64,000 bases of DNA, taken from assembly GCA_947846985.1 (NCBI GenBank), contig CANTUZ010000025.1:4834100-4898099 (forward strand), written 5' to 3'. The notes beneath the pieces are model-generated. The model was not told the DNA's origin, did not search any database, and saw only the letters and a list, made by a program, of their open reading frames with translations. Below are positions 1-11,423 of this stretch, one piece after another. The stretch comes from Fratercula arctica. Its lineage: Eukaryota; Chordata; Aves; Charadriiformes; Alcidae. A program made the translations under genes and the position numbers. Position 1 is the stretch's first letter. The number at the start of each line of letters is the position of its first letter.

Positions 1-719
1 AAGCACAAATACAGGCTGGGTGGAGAATGGATTGACAGCCACCCTGAGGAGAAGGATTTAGGGGTGTTGGTGGATGAGAAGCTCAACATGAACCGGCAAT
101 GTGTGCTCGCAGCCCAGAAAGCCAACCGCATCCTGGGCTGCATCAAAAGAAACGTGGTCAGCAGGTCGAGGGAGGTGATTCTGCCCCTCTACTCTGCTCT
201 GGTGAGACCCCACCTGGAGTACTGTGTTCAGCTCTAGAACCCTCAGCACAAGAAGGGCAATAACCTGAGGAGGGCCACGAGGATGATCAGAGGGCTGGAG
301 CCTCCTCCTATGAGGACAGGCTGAGAGAGTTGGGGTTGTTCAGCCTGGAGAAGAGAAGGCTCTGGGGAGACCTTATAGCAGCCTTCCAGTATCTGAAGGG
401 GGCCTACAAGAAAGCTGGAGAGGGACGTTTTACAAGGGCATGTAGTGATAAGACAAGGGGTAATGGCTTCAAACTGGAAGAGGGGAGATTTAGATTAGAT
501 ATCAGGAAGAAATTTTTCACTATGAGGGTGGTGAGGCAGTGGAACAGTTTGCCCAGAGAAGTTGTGGATGCCCCATCCCTGGAAGTGTTCAAGGCCAGGC
601 TGGATGGGGCTTTGAGCAGCCTGGTCTAGTGGGAGGTGTCCCTGCCCATGGCAGGGGGGTTGGAACTAGATGATCTTTAAGGTCCCTTCCAACCCAAACC
701 ATTCTATGATTCTATGAAA
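1..719 (+). mobile_element. CR1 LINE, ORF2 C-terminus and 3' end, degenerate
   Basis: Plus-strand CR1 fragment cut by the window edge. The last part of ORF2 is readable in pieces: positions 1-238 encode the region after the RT palm ([25 protein letters not shown]) and end at an in-frame TAG; 330-629 encode the C-terminus ([28 protein letters not shown], ending SSLV). About 20 bases are lost near 290, shifting frame. The 3' UTR closes with the typical GGTCCCTTCCAACCC block and the ATTCTATGATTCTATG terminal repeat near 716. No poly(A), as usual for CR1. Non-functional. Confidence 0.9.
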
Positions 720-1564
720 CTCCTTTCCTTCTTCATGTTAAAGTACGTTTAGTGCCCACATAGTAGCCTGTGTGGGATGACTGTGTGATACAATCTGTCA
801 TCATCAGAAACATGCTATCTTTTTTCATACATTGGTAATCTGCCAGTTAAAGAAGAGACTTACATTTTAGTCTTTGCTAAAATGAAGACAAAAATCAGTA
901 TTTATTTATTTCTATAATGCCCATGGGATAATTAGATGAGTGTTTTTATCTCCAGATAAAAAGCAGGGCAGCAGTCAAGGGGTGGCCTCTGTCCTCAATT
1001 AGGCATTTCAAAGTTAGACTTTGAAGCCTGAACTACTCACTGTAGTCTCCCTTTACAGTCAGTAGAAAGAAGTGAGAATATCCAGAATGCGATTCATCAA
1101 GACAGATGGCTAAGTCATGTAAATCACTTCTTATTTTTCTCCCTTGCCTATAAAGCAAGCTACGGTGAGTAGCTTGCTTGTTTAAACTGTTTTAACTGTT
1201 AAGCTTCTTAGGTGAGATGAATCCCATATAAGGTGCCTGTTCCAGGAGACAAAAGTCATTTAGTGGGTTTGGGGCATATAGAGGTATATGTTACCTAACA
1301 GATTGCTAAAGCTTTTGTAGCAGATTTAATTCGAGCCTCCAGCATGATTAAACAGACTCTCCTGGCTTCCAGTGTGAGTGTGAACAGACCAAAAAGAAGA
1401 GCTTCACATTTAAACAGTCTTCCTAGTGTCAGCATTTAGGTTAATCACCAGTGTAATTTGCTGGCTGTTGCGTTTCCTTTCTTAATAGAAGGTGTCTGAG
1501 AGCCCAGTTTCCTTGCATACATACTGATCAGTCCATAGGAATTGCTGATGACTCTCTTCATTGT
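720..1564. other. Unassigned interspersed sequence
   Basis: About 845 bases between the CR1 3' end and the family K LTR. AT-rich, with no convincing ORF, repeat or RNA structure recognised. The direct motif AGCTTGCTTG/AAGCAAGCTA near 1153-1182 forms a small imperfect inverted repeat of no known meaning. Confidence 0.5.
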
Positions 1565-1583
1565 TGTGGTGGGTTGACCTTGG

Positions 1584-2670
1584 TGTCTGTTGTGTGAAAG
1601 AGGACAAAGCGGTTTTGGCAGAAGATAAACCCCCTTGCATTCTAACACTCCTCACCGAGGTGGGAGGCTAGGTGCGGCTAGGTTTAAATTCTGAGTGATG
1701 CCCAATTCACCACTATCAGTCCAGTTGTGTTTAATATATATTTTAAACTGTTATGATTTGGATACACTAATAGTGGACTGCACCTTCAGTCTAGTCGTGC
1801 TCATGAACTAGCACGGCCACTCTTGAATCTTTGGTTGCGTTCAATGAGGAACCAAAACGACTAGCTACTTAAACAGTGCAGTTTATTTAAACAACAGATA
1901 TATAGGTTTTTAGGATTGCTGGTGATAAATACACTGTCTGCAAAGCACGTGCAAATGAAAGCATTGTTAAATATACAAAACACGCGACAAAGTTATAAAC
2001 GATACAGCCTGGCTATAAATGTAGGAAAGAGATTCTCTAGAGAGATTTCTAAGTTCCCCGAGGAAACACTCAGTATATTCTAAGTCTTACCCAAAGGCGT
2101 CCCTATGGGGGGAAGAAAGGCCCAGCCCGTTGACTGATCCTGGAAGTCAGTGATGGAGTTCTCTTCGACTTGTTCACGATGGTGTCTTCCCTGATATCCC
2201 CTCTCTCTTGAGCTATTTTTATACTATTTTTTTACCTTCAAGGTGGAGTTTGAGTGACTTTAGTCATAAATACTTTTATTATGAGTGGTTGCACCTTGGA
2301 GGCGGGTAGCCTCCAGGGTGGAGGTGTGTTTTGGTACATTATGATGAGGAAAGTTCACACAAAGGACAGCATTTCATCAAAATTTGATGAAATGTTGGCT
2401 CAGGGTAGCTAGTAGGCAGCTTATCAGTTCCATAGCACCATCTCGTTCCCATATCTGCTATTTGTCACAAGGCAAGGCCACGGAATGATAACATTTCGTT
2501 CCATCCCTCATGTAGCTTCGCAAGCAACCTTGTACAGGGAACCGCAGATGTTGCATCATGCCAGCTCTGGCTGTTTTCTACCTCAGAAGCCTCTTGATTT
2601 TATACTTTTCCTTAATGTGTGAACAATGCTGTACTTTTGTATTCTTGGCCAATTTAGTAATTATTCCACA
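1584..2670 (-). repeat. Solo LTR, ERVK-like, nested, 6-bp target duplication
   Basis: Begins TGTCTGTTG and ends ATTCCACA, flanked by the direct repeat CCTTGG at 1578-1583 and 2671-2676, which exactly repairs the host LTR when removed. On the minus strand a TATA-like AGTATAAAAAT lies near 2217-2230 and an AATAAA near 1876-1884, in the order expected for U3-R-U5. A 6-bp duplication is typical of ERVK (class II) integrases. Length 1,087 bases. No coding region. Confidence 0.85.
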
Positions 2671-3590
2671 CCTTGGCTAGCTGCCACATGTCCACCAAGC
2701 TGCTCTATCACTCTCCCTCCTCAGCAGAGGGAGAGAAAATATGCCAAAAGGCTCCTGGGTTGAGATAAGGACAGGGAGATCACTCACCAATTACCATCAC
2801 AGGCAAAACAAACTCAACTCGGGGAAATGTATTGAATTTATTGCCAATCAAAATCAGGGTAGGATAATGAGAAATAAAAATAAATCTTAAAATATCTTCC
2901 CCCCACCCCTCCCTTCTTCCTGGGCTCAACTTCTCTCTGAACTTCTCTACCTCCTCCCCCCAAGTGGCCCAGGGGGATGGGGAATGGGGGTTGTGGTCAG
3001 TTCATTATATGTTGTTTCCGCTGCTCCTTCCTCCTCATGCTCTTTGCCTGTTCCAGCATGGGGTCCCACCCATGGGAGACAGTTCTTCATGAACTTCTCC
3101 AGTGTGGGTCCTTCCCACGAGCTGCAGTTTTTCATGAACTGCTCCAGCATGGGTCCTTTCTACAGGGTGCAGTCCTTCAGGAATCTGCCAGAAAACCTGC
3201 TCCTGCGTGGGCTCTCCACGGGGTCACAGCCTCCTTTGGGCACATCCACCTGCTCTGGCATGGGGTCCTCCATGGGCTTCAGGTGGATATCTTCTCCACC
3301 ATGGACCTCCATGGGCTGCAGGGATACAACCTACTTCACCATAGTCGTCACAACAGGCTGCAGGGGAATCCCTGCTCTGGCACCTGAAGCACCACTTCTC
3401 TCTCCTTCTTCACTGACCTTGGTGTCTGCATAGTTGTTTCTCTCACATAGTCTCACTCCTCTCCTTCCAGCTGCTGTTGCACAGCAATTTTTTCCCCTTC
3501 TTAAATACATTATCACAGAAGTGTTACCACCGTTGCTGATTGGGTCAGCGGCAGGTCCATCTTGGAGCTGGCTTCAACTGGCTCTGTCAG

Positions 3591-4319
3591 TGTCCCTGTT
3601 TGAGGTAGAACAGAACCAATTTTCTGTTCAGTAATTTTACTTCTTAGCTAGGCCTCTTCTAACTCTCTGAAATTAACAGCATATTGTGCAGAAAACTGTT
3701 CTTTCTCAGAGTCATAAGACCAATGTTTATAGTTCATGCGAAGGAATGGTATGCAGAGAGGCTCTTGCTTAGACTTATTGCTATAACAAGCAAGGTCAGC
3801 TAACTTATTTGCCCTGTTGGAGGGTTGGAAGCGGAAAAGTGTAGAGGGGTCCCACCTGCAGGGAGGAGTGGACAGGACAGGTGACCCAAAATAGACCAAC
3901 AGGGCTATTCCATCCCATCTGCCCCATGCTCAGTATAAAAGCTGAGGGATCAAACGGACAGCCCTCTTCCTTCAATGGCCAATGTCCGAGGAGGACCCTG
4001 TCTGTTCATCTGCCTTTGATCCCGATCCATGCGTTCCTGACTCCAGATCTGGAATCCAGTTCCCATCTCTTGCCGAGTCCAGTCTGGGACTTCCCCAGTG
4101 CCTGCTGGTGATGTCATCCTGGGAGCTTGATATGGTTTTGTATATATTGTCTCTATTCCATTATTTCTTTTTTATTTTATTATTAATATTTCATTGACGT
4201 AGTTGAGTTTTTTCTAAACTCGTAAATCTCTTTATCTCTCTCCTTCCTTTCCTTGGAGCGAGGGGTGGAGGAGAGCATCTGTCGTCTCGTTATTGGCCAA
4301 TCCTGCCTAAACCATGCCA
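3591..4319 (+). repeat. Solo LTR, ERVL type, nested, 5-bp target duplication
   Basis: Begins TGTCCCTGTTTG and ends AAACCATGCCA, flanked by GTCAG at 3586-3590 and 4320-4324. Removing it restores the host family K LTR. A TATA box (CAGTATAAAAG) lies at 3931-3941. The 3' part (TTTCTAAACTC.TAAATCTCTTTATCTC and the following U5) is shared with the truncated fragment inside ERV copy C at 26665-26930, so the two belong to one family. Plus orientation, 729 bases. Confidence 0.85.
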
Positions 4320-4410
4320 GTCAGACATTGGAGAAGTTTCTGGCATCTTCTCACAGAAGGCATCCCTGCAGCCCCCTGGTACCAAAACCTTGCCAAGTAA
4401 GTCCAATACT

Positions 4411-5142
4411 TTTATTTTGTATTAAGGAGTAGATACAAATCTTACAAGTTGTGAATATCTTTGTGCAGTTTCTTCTTCTTTTCCACTATGCTTGTGTAGG
4501 CTGAGAGTTTTTCTCCCCTCCTCTGATTGTAGCCCTTTGTTTGTTTAGGCAGTTTCTTTGTATGATTAATCTTCAACTTGCTTCATCTGCTTTATATTCT
4601 CCTGCCTGCTGCCTAAGGCAATTACCTCAACCCATCTGGGATAAAGAAAGCAGAGATTCTTTAACAAAGAGAGTAACTTAGTAATGATCACTTTTCTTCT
4701 GAAATAAATGACTGTATAATATTAACCCTCAGGCCATAAATTAGGGCTGAATAGTGCAAAAAAGGACCTTAGTTAAAAACAAATGGTTTGGATTCTTTTT
4801 AATAACCAATAGAGTATCCAAATATTTATACATTGATTATTATGTTGCTTTCCATATTACTGAAAAGATCTTTAAAAGTCAGCAGTTAGGCTCAATTTAG
4901 TGAAATGACCACAGAAGATTAAGGAGATAAGAAATGTTGTTACTGTATATAGAGATATTACTGTAACAACACAGATCTTTCATGGCCATTGGAAAAAAAA
5001 AGGTATATCAGAAGCACTTAAATGCTGGTATATAATCATTTCCATAGAGAAATCAGAGATTTCAGTGTAAAAGGGACTGAAACAAAAATTAAAAGGTGGT
5101 TTTCTTTACCTTGGAGTATGTGTAAAAATTGGCCAAAGAGGT
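4411..5142. other. Unassigned AT-rich sequence
   Basis: About 730 bases with no ORF of note and no recognised repeat. Confidence 0.5.
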
Positions 5143-7392
5143 ATCACAGAATCACAGAATGGTAGGGGTTGGAAGTGACCTCTGGAGATCATCTAGTCCA
5201 ACCCCCCTGCCAGAGCAGGTTCACCTAGAGCAGGTTGCACAGGAATGTGTCCAGGCAGGTTTTGAATGTCTCCAGAGACGGAGACTCCACCACCTCTCTG
5301 GGCAGCCTGTGCCAGTGCTCTGCCACCCTCAAAGGAAAGAGGTTCCTCCTCATGTTTAGGTGGAACTTCCTATGCTCAAGTTTGTGCCTGTTACCTCTTG
5401 GCCTGTCACTGGGCACCACTGAAAAGAGCCTGGCCCCATCCTCCTGACACCCATCCTTTAAGTATTTATAAGCATTGATAAGATCCCCCCTCAGTCGTCT
5501 TTTTTCCAGACTGAAGAGACCCAAATCCCTCAGCCTTTCTTCATAAGAGAGATGTTCCAGTCCCCTAATCATCTTTGTAGCCCTTTGCTGCACCCTCTCC
5601 AGCAGTTCCCTGTCCTTCTTGAAATGGGGAGCCCAGAACTGGACACAGTACTCCAGATGCGGCCTCACCAGGGCAGAGTAGAGGGGGAGGATGACCTCCC
5701 TCGACCTGCTGGCCACACTCTTCTTGATGCACCCCAGGATGCCATTGGCTGCCTTGGCTGCAAGGGCACATTGCTGCCTCATGGTCATCCTGTTGTCCAC
5801 CAGGACTCCCAGGTGTCTTTCCACAGAGCTGCTCTCCAGCAGGTCAGGCCCCAACCTGTACCGGTGCATGGGGTTATTCCTCCCCAGGTGCAGCACCCTA
5901 CACTTGCCCTTGTTGAATTTCATAAGATTCCTCTCTGCCCAAATCTCCAGCCTGTCCAGGTCCCTCTGTATGGTGGCACAGCCTTCCGGTGTGTCAGCCA
6001 CCCCTCCCAGCTTTGTGTCATCAGCAAACTTGCTGAGGGTGCACTCTGTCCTTTCATCCAGGTCATTGATGAATATATTGAAGAGGACTGGACCCAGTAC
6101 TGACCCCTGGGGAACACCACTCATCACTGACCTCCAACTAGACTCTGTGCCCCTAATCACGACCCTCTGAACTCTGTCTTTCAGCCAGTTCTCAATCCAC
6201 CCCACTGTCCATTCATCTAACCCACACTTCCTAAGCTTCCCTATGAGGATGCTGTGGGAGACAGTGTCGAAAGCCTTGCTGAAGTCAAGGTAGACCACAT
6301 CCACTGCCCTCCCCTCATCTCTCCATCCAGTCATGCCATCATAGAAGTCTATCAGATTAGTCAGACATGATTTCCCCTTGGTGAATCCATGCTGAGTACT
6401 TCCAATAGCTTTCTTTTCCTCCACATGCCTTGAGATGACGCCCAGAACGAGCTGGTCCATCATCTTTCCAGGGATGGAGGTGAGGCTGACCAGCCTGTAG
6501 TTTCCTGGGTCCTCCTTCCTGCCCTTTTTGAAGACTGGAGTGACATTGGCTTTCCTCCAGTCCTCAGGCACCTCACCTGTTCTCCAGGACCTTTCAAAGA
6601 TGATGGAGAGCGGCCCAGCAATGACTTCTGCCAGCTCCCTCAGCACTCTTGGGTGCATCCCATCAGGACCCATGGACTTGTGGATATCTAATTGACCTAA
6701 TTGATCCCTCACTTGATCCTCCTCAACCAAGGGGAAGTCTTCCTCTTTCCCTGTTACTTTCTTCAAAGTCTGGGACTCCTGAGGGCTGGGCCGAGCAGTA
6801 AAGACCAAAGCAAAGAAGGCATTCAGTAACTCCGCCTTCTCCGCATCCTCTGTCACCATGGCTCCTGTCTCATTCAACAATGGGCCCACAACTTCTCTGG
6901 TCTTCCTTTTGCCTCCAATATACTTGAAGAAGCCCTTCCTGTTGACCTTGACATCCCTTGCCAGGTTTAATTCCAAGGAGGCCTTGGCTTTCCTCGTTTC
7001 ATCCCTGCGTACTCTGGCGGCATTCTTGTAATCTTCCCAAGTGGTCAGTCCCTTCTTCCACGTGCTGTAAGCTTCCTTCTTCCACTTGAGCTTTTTCAGA
7101 AGGTCCCTGCTCAACCATGCAGGTCTCCTGCGTCCCTTGCCTGATTTCTTGCTCTTAGGGATGTACCGATCCTGAGCTTGGAGGAAGTGGTCTTTGAATA
7201 CCAACCAGCTCTCTTGAGCCCCTTTGCCTTCCAGAGCCCTAGCCCATGGGATCTCTCCAAGCAGTTTCTTGAAGAGGTCAAAGTTAGCCCTCCTGAAGTC
7301 CAAGGTTGTAATTTTACTTCTTGTTGTTTTGTGAATACTGCCCACGATCCTGAACTCTGTCTTCCCATGACCACTCATCATTCAGCATAGCA
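5143..7392 (-). mobile_element. CR1 LINE, 5'-truncated, with open ORF2
   Basis: Minus-strand CR1. The 3' end at 5143 carries the short tandem ATCACAGAATCACAGAATGG and the conserved block TCTGGAGATCATCTAGTCCAACC. The body is one long open frame (see the coding entry), and truncation falls near 7392, removing the 5' UTR, ORF1 and the endonuclease domain. No target-site duplication was found, normal for CR1. The lack of stops over 2.1 kb makes this the youngest-looking CR1 in the window. Confidence 0.9.
5225..7381 (-). CDS. CR1 ORF2 protein, reverse transcriptase part (718 residues, N-terminus lost)
   Basis: Encodes the reverse transcriptase that copies CR1 RNA into chromosomal DNA by target-primed reverse transcription. 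Residues 1-160 are the linker after the endonuclease domain. The RT domain runs from about residue 255 to 530: YLDFSKAFD at 364-372 supplies the first catalytic Asp, [10 protein letters not shown] at 422-431 the template-grip motif, and FADD at 452-455 the catalytic Asp pair. The C-terminal region ([20 protein letters not shown] onward) is the usual CR1 thumb and tail. The endonuclease (about 240 residues) is missing, and a TGA lies directly before the first ATG, so that ATG is a by-product of truncation, not a native start. All RT catalytic residues are present and there is no stop or frameshift. Dead as an autonomous element because it lacks endonuclease and promoter. Confidence 0.9.
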   Translation of the reverse strand: MMSGHGKTEFRIVGSIHKTTRSKITTLDFRRANFDLFKKLLGEIPWARALEGKGAQESWLVFKDHFLQAQDRYIPKSKKSGKGRRRPAWLSRDLLKKLKWKKEAYSTWKKGLTTWEDYKNAARVRRDETRKAKASLELNLARDVKVNRKGFFKYIGGKRKTREVVGPLLNETGAMVTEDAEKAELLNAFFALVFTARPSPQESQTLKKVTGKEEDFPLVEEDQVRDQLGQLDIHKSMGPDGMHPRVLRELAEVIAGPLSIIFERSWRTGEVPEDWRKANVTPVFKKGRKEDPGNYRLVSLTSIPGKMMDQLVLGVISRHVEEKKAIGSTQHGFTKGKSCLTNLIDFYDGMTGWRDEGRAVDVVYLDFSKAFDTVSHSILIGKLRKCGLDEWTVGWIENWLKDRVQRVVIRGTESSWRSVMSGVPQGSVLGPVLFNIFINDLDERTECTLSKFADDTKLGGVADTPEGCATIQRDLDRLEIWAERNLMKFNKGKCRVLHLGRNNPMHRYRLGPDLLESSSVERHLGVLVDNRMTMRQQCALAAKAANGILGCIKKSVASRSREVILPLYSALVRPHLEYCVQFWAPHFKKDRELLERVQQRATKMIRGLEHLSYEERLRDLGLFSLEKRRLRGDLINAYKYLKDGCQEDGARLFSVVPSDRPRGNRHKLEHRKFHLNMRRNLFPLRVAEHWHRLPREVVESPSLETFKTCLDTFLCNLL

Positions 7393-8830
7393 CTAGCTTG
7401 CGAGAAACTAGATTAGTGTGTCTAGTAATCTGTGTCAGGGAGAAGAAAGTTTGAAAATGAGCAGGCTCTTAAATTCTATAGTGAATGACTTCTTCAAATA
7501 AACAGAAATCAGGTAATTTTTATTCTTTCTGGCACTCATTGGAATTAATTGCTTAATATTAGTGCTTGTTAAATTATAAAATGTTTTTCTTCTCTTAATT
7601 CTTACATATATAGAAAAAATAAATGAAAGAAGGGAAGCAGTTTGTATTACAATCCTGTCATAGTGTTTAAATTACCTTTAAATGATCCTGGCTAGAAGCT
7701 AAGAAAGGAAAGAGTTCAGTGACTAACTTTTGAAATATGACTAAAGAAAAGAAACTAAACTTTATAATCATAAGTTAGATATTGATTTTCAGTATTCCAC
7801 GTCTTGTAATGTGGAAGCAATTTAATGGCCTAAATTTCAGAAGGGGGCCAAAGGCAGAGCACCAGTGGAGGTGATTGGTATCTCTGGTAGTTAGATGCAA
7901 TAAGGGAAAAATCTCATTGTGAGGGTTGTATGTTCCATGTGATTTTCAGTTAACTGCCATGGGTCCCATGTAATAAAATGGGCTGCTTGTAGTTAAATGT
8001 CTGTAAGTACATATTTCTAAAAGACTTGGTTTATTATATTACATTTTAATTTCCACAGTCTTATAGCTGGAATGATACCCCCCCTTAATATTTAATCCTG
8101 AGGACCCTTTTTGAGGGTTTGTAACAGTGGAAACTGAGGAGGAATCACAGCTGGAGGAAACCAGACTACTGTATGAAATGAAGGAAATGGATGAGAAATG
8201 AAGAAAAAGTGAAGACACTTTCCACTGTTGAGCAATATTCATCATTTGTCTGTATAGGGTAAGCATAGTTTGATTTATCCTTTGAGGTACACAGGATAAT
8301 TGATTTTCATTCAACTGAAGATGAGTGAGTCCTTCCAAAAAGATGGCCCAATCATTTTGAAATGCCTGGTGACCTCTACAAGAAATACCTCTGGATTATA
8401 TGATTGTTTGACTAGAGGATCATTATGAAATTACATTTTTTATCTTTGCTGAGTAAAATCTGTTTCAACTCCAGCAAGTTGAACAGAACATTGGTTTGTT
8501 CTCCTCTTAAAATATAGCTTAAAATGGAGCATAACCATATGGCTAATGTTAGTATAGGAAGTGTATAAACAGCAAGTCCCTTGTGAGTACAGAAAGTAAC
8601 CACATGTTGAAAACCAGTAGAGATGGGCTTGCTATTCTGTCATGTTTGTCTTAACATTGGGCAACCTCAAACTACATTTCCCCATCATTCAGAGAAAAAA
8701 AAAATATATATAAACCAAGAGTTTTGTAATGTTGCAAACACATTATAACTTGATGTCATTTTGGAACTCCACTATTCTTCGCAAATTTGGATGTTGTTCA
8801 CAGACAACTCATGGCTGCTCATGGCTTGGT
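7393..8830. other. Unassigned AT-rich sequence
   Basis: About 1.4 kb of AT-rich DNA without convincing coding capacity. Only short chance frames occur. An A-rich/TA-rich tract lies at 8695-8713. Confidence 0.5.
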
Positions 8831-9457
8831 GTTGCGGGCGGAGTGATTAACTTCACTCGTAAGAGAGAAGTAGTGAAATATTTATTAATATAAAACAGTG
8901 ATTTAACAAAGTTAGTAGTGAATGCGACAGTGTTTTATGAGATTCGATAACAGGGTACACTTGATTATTTACTGCATAGAGGCCAGGGTCAGACAAGCTG
9001 TCAGGGAGACCCTCCCGTTGAGTCACGAGGTTCAGAAAGGACCCCCTTGCTTTCTAAACTCCTTCTCAGAGAGGAGTCTAGGTGCGGCTGGATCCAATCC
9101 TAGTCCCAGACTTGGTCAATGGTTTATGTCTAAAGGATTATATATGCGCAATCGATCCTTTATCTCACTTAGCTAAGGTTTCTAAGATTTCAAAGTTTAG
9201 CATGCTCTTAGTCGCTTACTGAGAATCTGTTGTGGCAAGGAATCTCTCAGCCTCGAGGAGTAGAACCTTAAGCGAGCGTCCCCACTCAAGGGGAGATCCT
9301 GTCGTGCAGCCTGCTGCTGTGCAGGAGAGCTCAAAGGGGCTCTTGGGCTGTCCACTATTTATAGAGTAAGATAACTGACCTATAGTCATATTTGCAAGGG
9401 AACAAAATATCTAGGTCCCCACTCCAGACAGTGTTTTGACTATGTTGCCAGCCATTC
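8831..9457 (-). repeat. Probable ERVK-like LTR, minus orientation
   Basis: Shares the motif CCCCCTTGC-TTCTAA and AG-CTAGGTGCGGCT (about 9048-9092) with the solo LTR at 1584-2670, so it is a diverged member of a related family. On the minus strand an AATAAA (complement of TTTATTAAT) lies near 8880 and a TATA-like CTATAAATAG at 9355-9364, spaced as in an LTR. The ends are uncertain: TGTTGCGGGCGG near 8831 and a right end around 9457. No target duplication was found. Confidence 0.5.
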
Positions 9458-9589
9458 CCCACAGTTCAAGTGCAACTCATAACAACTCCTGCTGATGGTT
9501 ATGGCTTGAGCAGGAGCCGGAGTGGGGGGGTGGGGGGGAAGGGGGAGAGCACACTGCCACACTTGGACAGGCATACTCACCATCAAGTG

Positions 9590-9976
9590 ATTGTTACCCA
9601 AGTAACAAGCAATAGGACAAGAGGAAATGGCCTCAAGTTGTGCCAGGGGAGGTTTAGGATGGATATTAGGAAAAATTTCTTCACCGAAAGGATTATCAAG
9701 CACTGGAACAGGCTGCCCATGGAAGTGGTTGAGTCACCATCCCTGGAGGTATTTAAAAGACGAGTAGATGCAGTGCTTAGGGACATGGTTTAGTGGTAGT
9801 TTTGGCAGCGTTAGGTTAATGGTACTCACCATCCCTGGAGGTATTTAAAAGATGGGTAGATGTAGTGCTTAGAGATATGGTTTAGTGATGGTTTTTGTCA
9901 GTGTTAGGTTGATGGTTGGACTAGATGATCTGAAAGGTTCCTTCCAACCTAAGCAATTCTATGATTCTATAATTCT
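9590..9976 (+). mobile_element. CR1 3' end with an internal partial duplication
   Basis: Plus-strand CR1 tail. It encodes the last ORF2 residues ([20 protein letters not shown], ending RDMV at 9792), followed by the 3' UTR. About 100 bases of the ORF2 end and start of the UTR are repeated: ACCATCCCTGGAGGTATTTA occurs at 9737 and again at 9829. The copy ends ATTCTATGATTCTAT near 9970. A second CR1 piece starts immediately after. Confidence 0.85.
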
Positions 9977-10982
9977 ACTCTTCGCTGGCTAAAAAACTGT
10001 CTGGGTGGCCAGGCCCAAAGAGTTGTGGTGAATGGAGGTAAATCAAGTTGGCAGCCAGTCACAAGTGGTGTTCCCCAGGGCTCAGTACTGGATCCAGTTC
10101 TCTTTAATATCTTTATCAATGACCTGGACGAGGGGATCAAGTGCACCCTCAGTAAGTTTGCAGACAATATCAAGTTGGGTGGGAGTGTTGATCTGCTTGA
10201 GGGAAGGAAGGCACTACAGAGGGATCTGGACATGCTGGATCGATGGACCACGGCCAATTGTATGAGATTCAACCAGGCCAAGTGCTGGCTCCTGCACTTG
10301 GGTCACAACAAGCCCATGCAATGCTACAGGCTTGGGGAAGAGTGGCTGGAAAGACGCCCGGTGGAAAAAGACCTGGGGGTATTGGTAGACAGTTGGCTGA
10401 ATATGAGCCAGCAGTGTGCCCAGGTGGCCAAGAAGGACAACAGCGTCCTGGCCTATATCAGAGATAGTGTGGCCAGCAGGACTAGGGAAGTAATCGCCCC
10501 CCTGTACTCGGCACTGGGGAGGCCCCACCTGGAATACTGTGTTCAGTTTTGGGCTCCTCACTAAAAGAAAGACATTGAGGTACTGGAGCATGTCCAGAGA
10601 AGGGCAACAAAGCTGGTGAGGGGTCTGGAGAACAAGTCTTATGAGGAGCGGCTGAGGGAGCTGGGGTTGTTTAGTCTAGAGAAAAGGAGGCTGAGGGGAG
10701 ACCTTATCACTCTCTACAACTACCTGAAAGGAGATTGTAGAGAGGTGGGGTTTGGTCTCTTCTCCCAAGTAACAGGTGATAGGACAAGAGGAAACGGCCT
10801 CAAGTTGTGCCAGGGGAGGTTTAGGATGGATATTAGGAAAAATTTCTTCACCGAAAGGGTTATTAAGCATTGGCACAGGCTTCCCAGGGAAGTGTTTGAA
10901 GCACCATCCCTGGAGGTATTTAAAAGATGGGTAGACACAGCGCTTAGGGACATAGTTTAATGGTGGTTTTGGCAGTGTTAGG

Positions 10983-11318
10983 TGTCCTGGTTCCGGCAGG
11001 GACAGGGTTAAGTATTCCATGCCATGTGAGCCACGCCCACCCTGAGATTAAAAGGAGGGAGGGGGCAGGCAGTCGGGTTCGGAGCGGGCTGGCGCGTCTC
11101 GGGTCTGGATCCGCGGTGAAGGGCGGTTCCGTATTCGTGTTTCTATATTTCTCTGTCGGTGTTGTTGTTGTTGTTTTCTTGTTCCCTTTTCTGTTCTGTT
11201 AAACTGCCTTTGTCTCAACCCAAGAGTTTTGCCTTTTTCTTTTGATCCTTCCCGTACCGGGAAGCGCTGAGCGAGCGACACGTGGTTCTTTGTTGCCGTC
11301 TGAGGCCAAACCACAACA
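10983..11318 (+). repeat. 5' LTR of copy A
   Basis: 336 bases, starting TGTCCTGGTTCCGG and ending CCAAACCACAACA. A TTAAAAGG motif near 11046 is a candidate TATA equivalent, and there is a (GTT)n run near 11160-11175. It differs from the inverted 3' copy at about seven positions by my count, near 2 percent. It lacks the TTCTCCCCAAGAGACAG stretch found in the U3 of copy B. Confidence 0.9.
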
Positions 11319-11326
11319 GTCCTTTT

Positions 11327-11344
11327 TGGCGCCCAACATGGGGC
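11327..11344 (+). other. Primer binding site of copy A, lysine-tRNA type
   Basis: TGGCGCCCAACATGGGGC begins 8 bases (GTCCTTTT) after the LTR end. It matches the site used by retroviruses primed by tRNA-Lys1,2 except for one base. The 8-base gap before the site is unusual, since 2 bases is common, and copy B has the same gap. Confidence 0.8.
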
Positions 11345-11423
11345 TCGAAGGGTTGAGACAACGACAGAATCCAACTAGAGCTTGAAAAAAACGAATTTGT
11401 TAGGTAAATAGTCACTGGTCACT

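Larger units (their letters stand above)
1565..4410 (-). repeat. Family K LTR (about 1 kb), split by two nested solo LTRs
   Basis: Minus-strand LTR of the same family as 54192-55213. Its U5 end starts at 1565 (TGTGGTGGGTTGACC), resumes at 2671 (CCTTGGCTAGCTGCC), and its U3 end finishes near 4410 (complement of AGTATTGG). Without the two insertions (1584-2670, 3591-4319) the LTR is about 1,020 bases, matching the uninterrupted copy. It carries the family's internal degenerate tandem repeat of the type GCTCCAGCATGGGTCC near 3050-3400. Open frames across 2977-3433 come from this GC-rich repeat and are not regarded as genes. Confidence 0.8.

Noticed and set aside
2977..3433. Overlapping open frames of 136 and 149 codons on the plus strand
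   Set aside because: They lie within the GC-rich tandem repeat of a minus-strand family K LTR; equivalent frames recur in the other family K LTRs and encode no domain.
5552..6170. Plus-strand frames of 183 and 159 codons
   Set aside because: Antisense of the intact CR1 ORF2.
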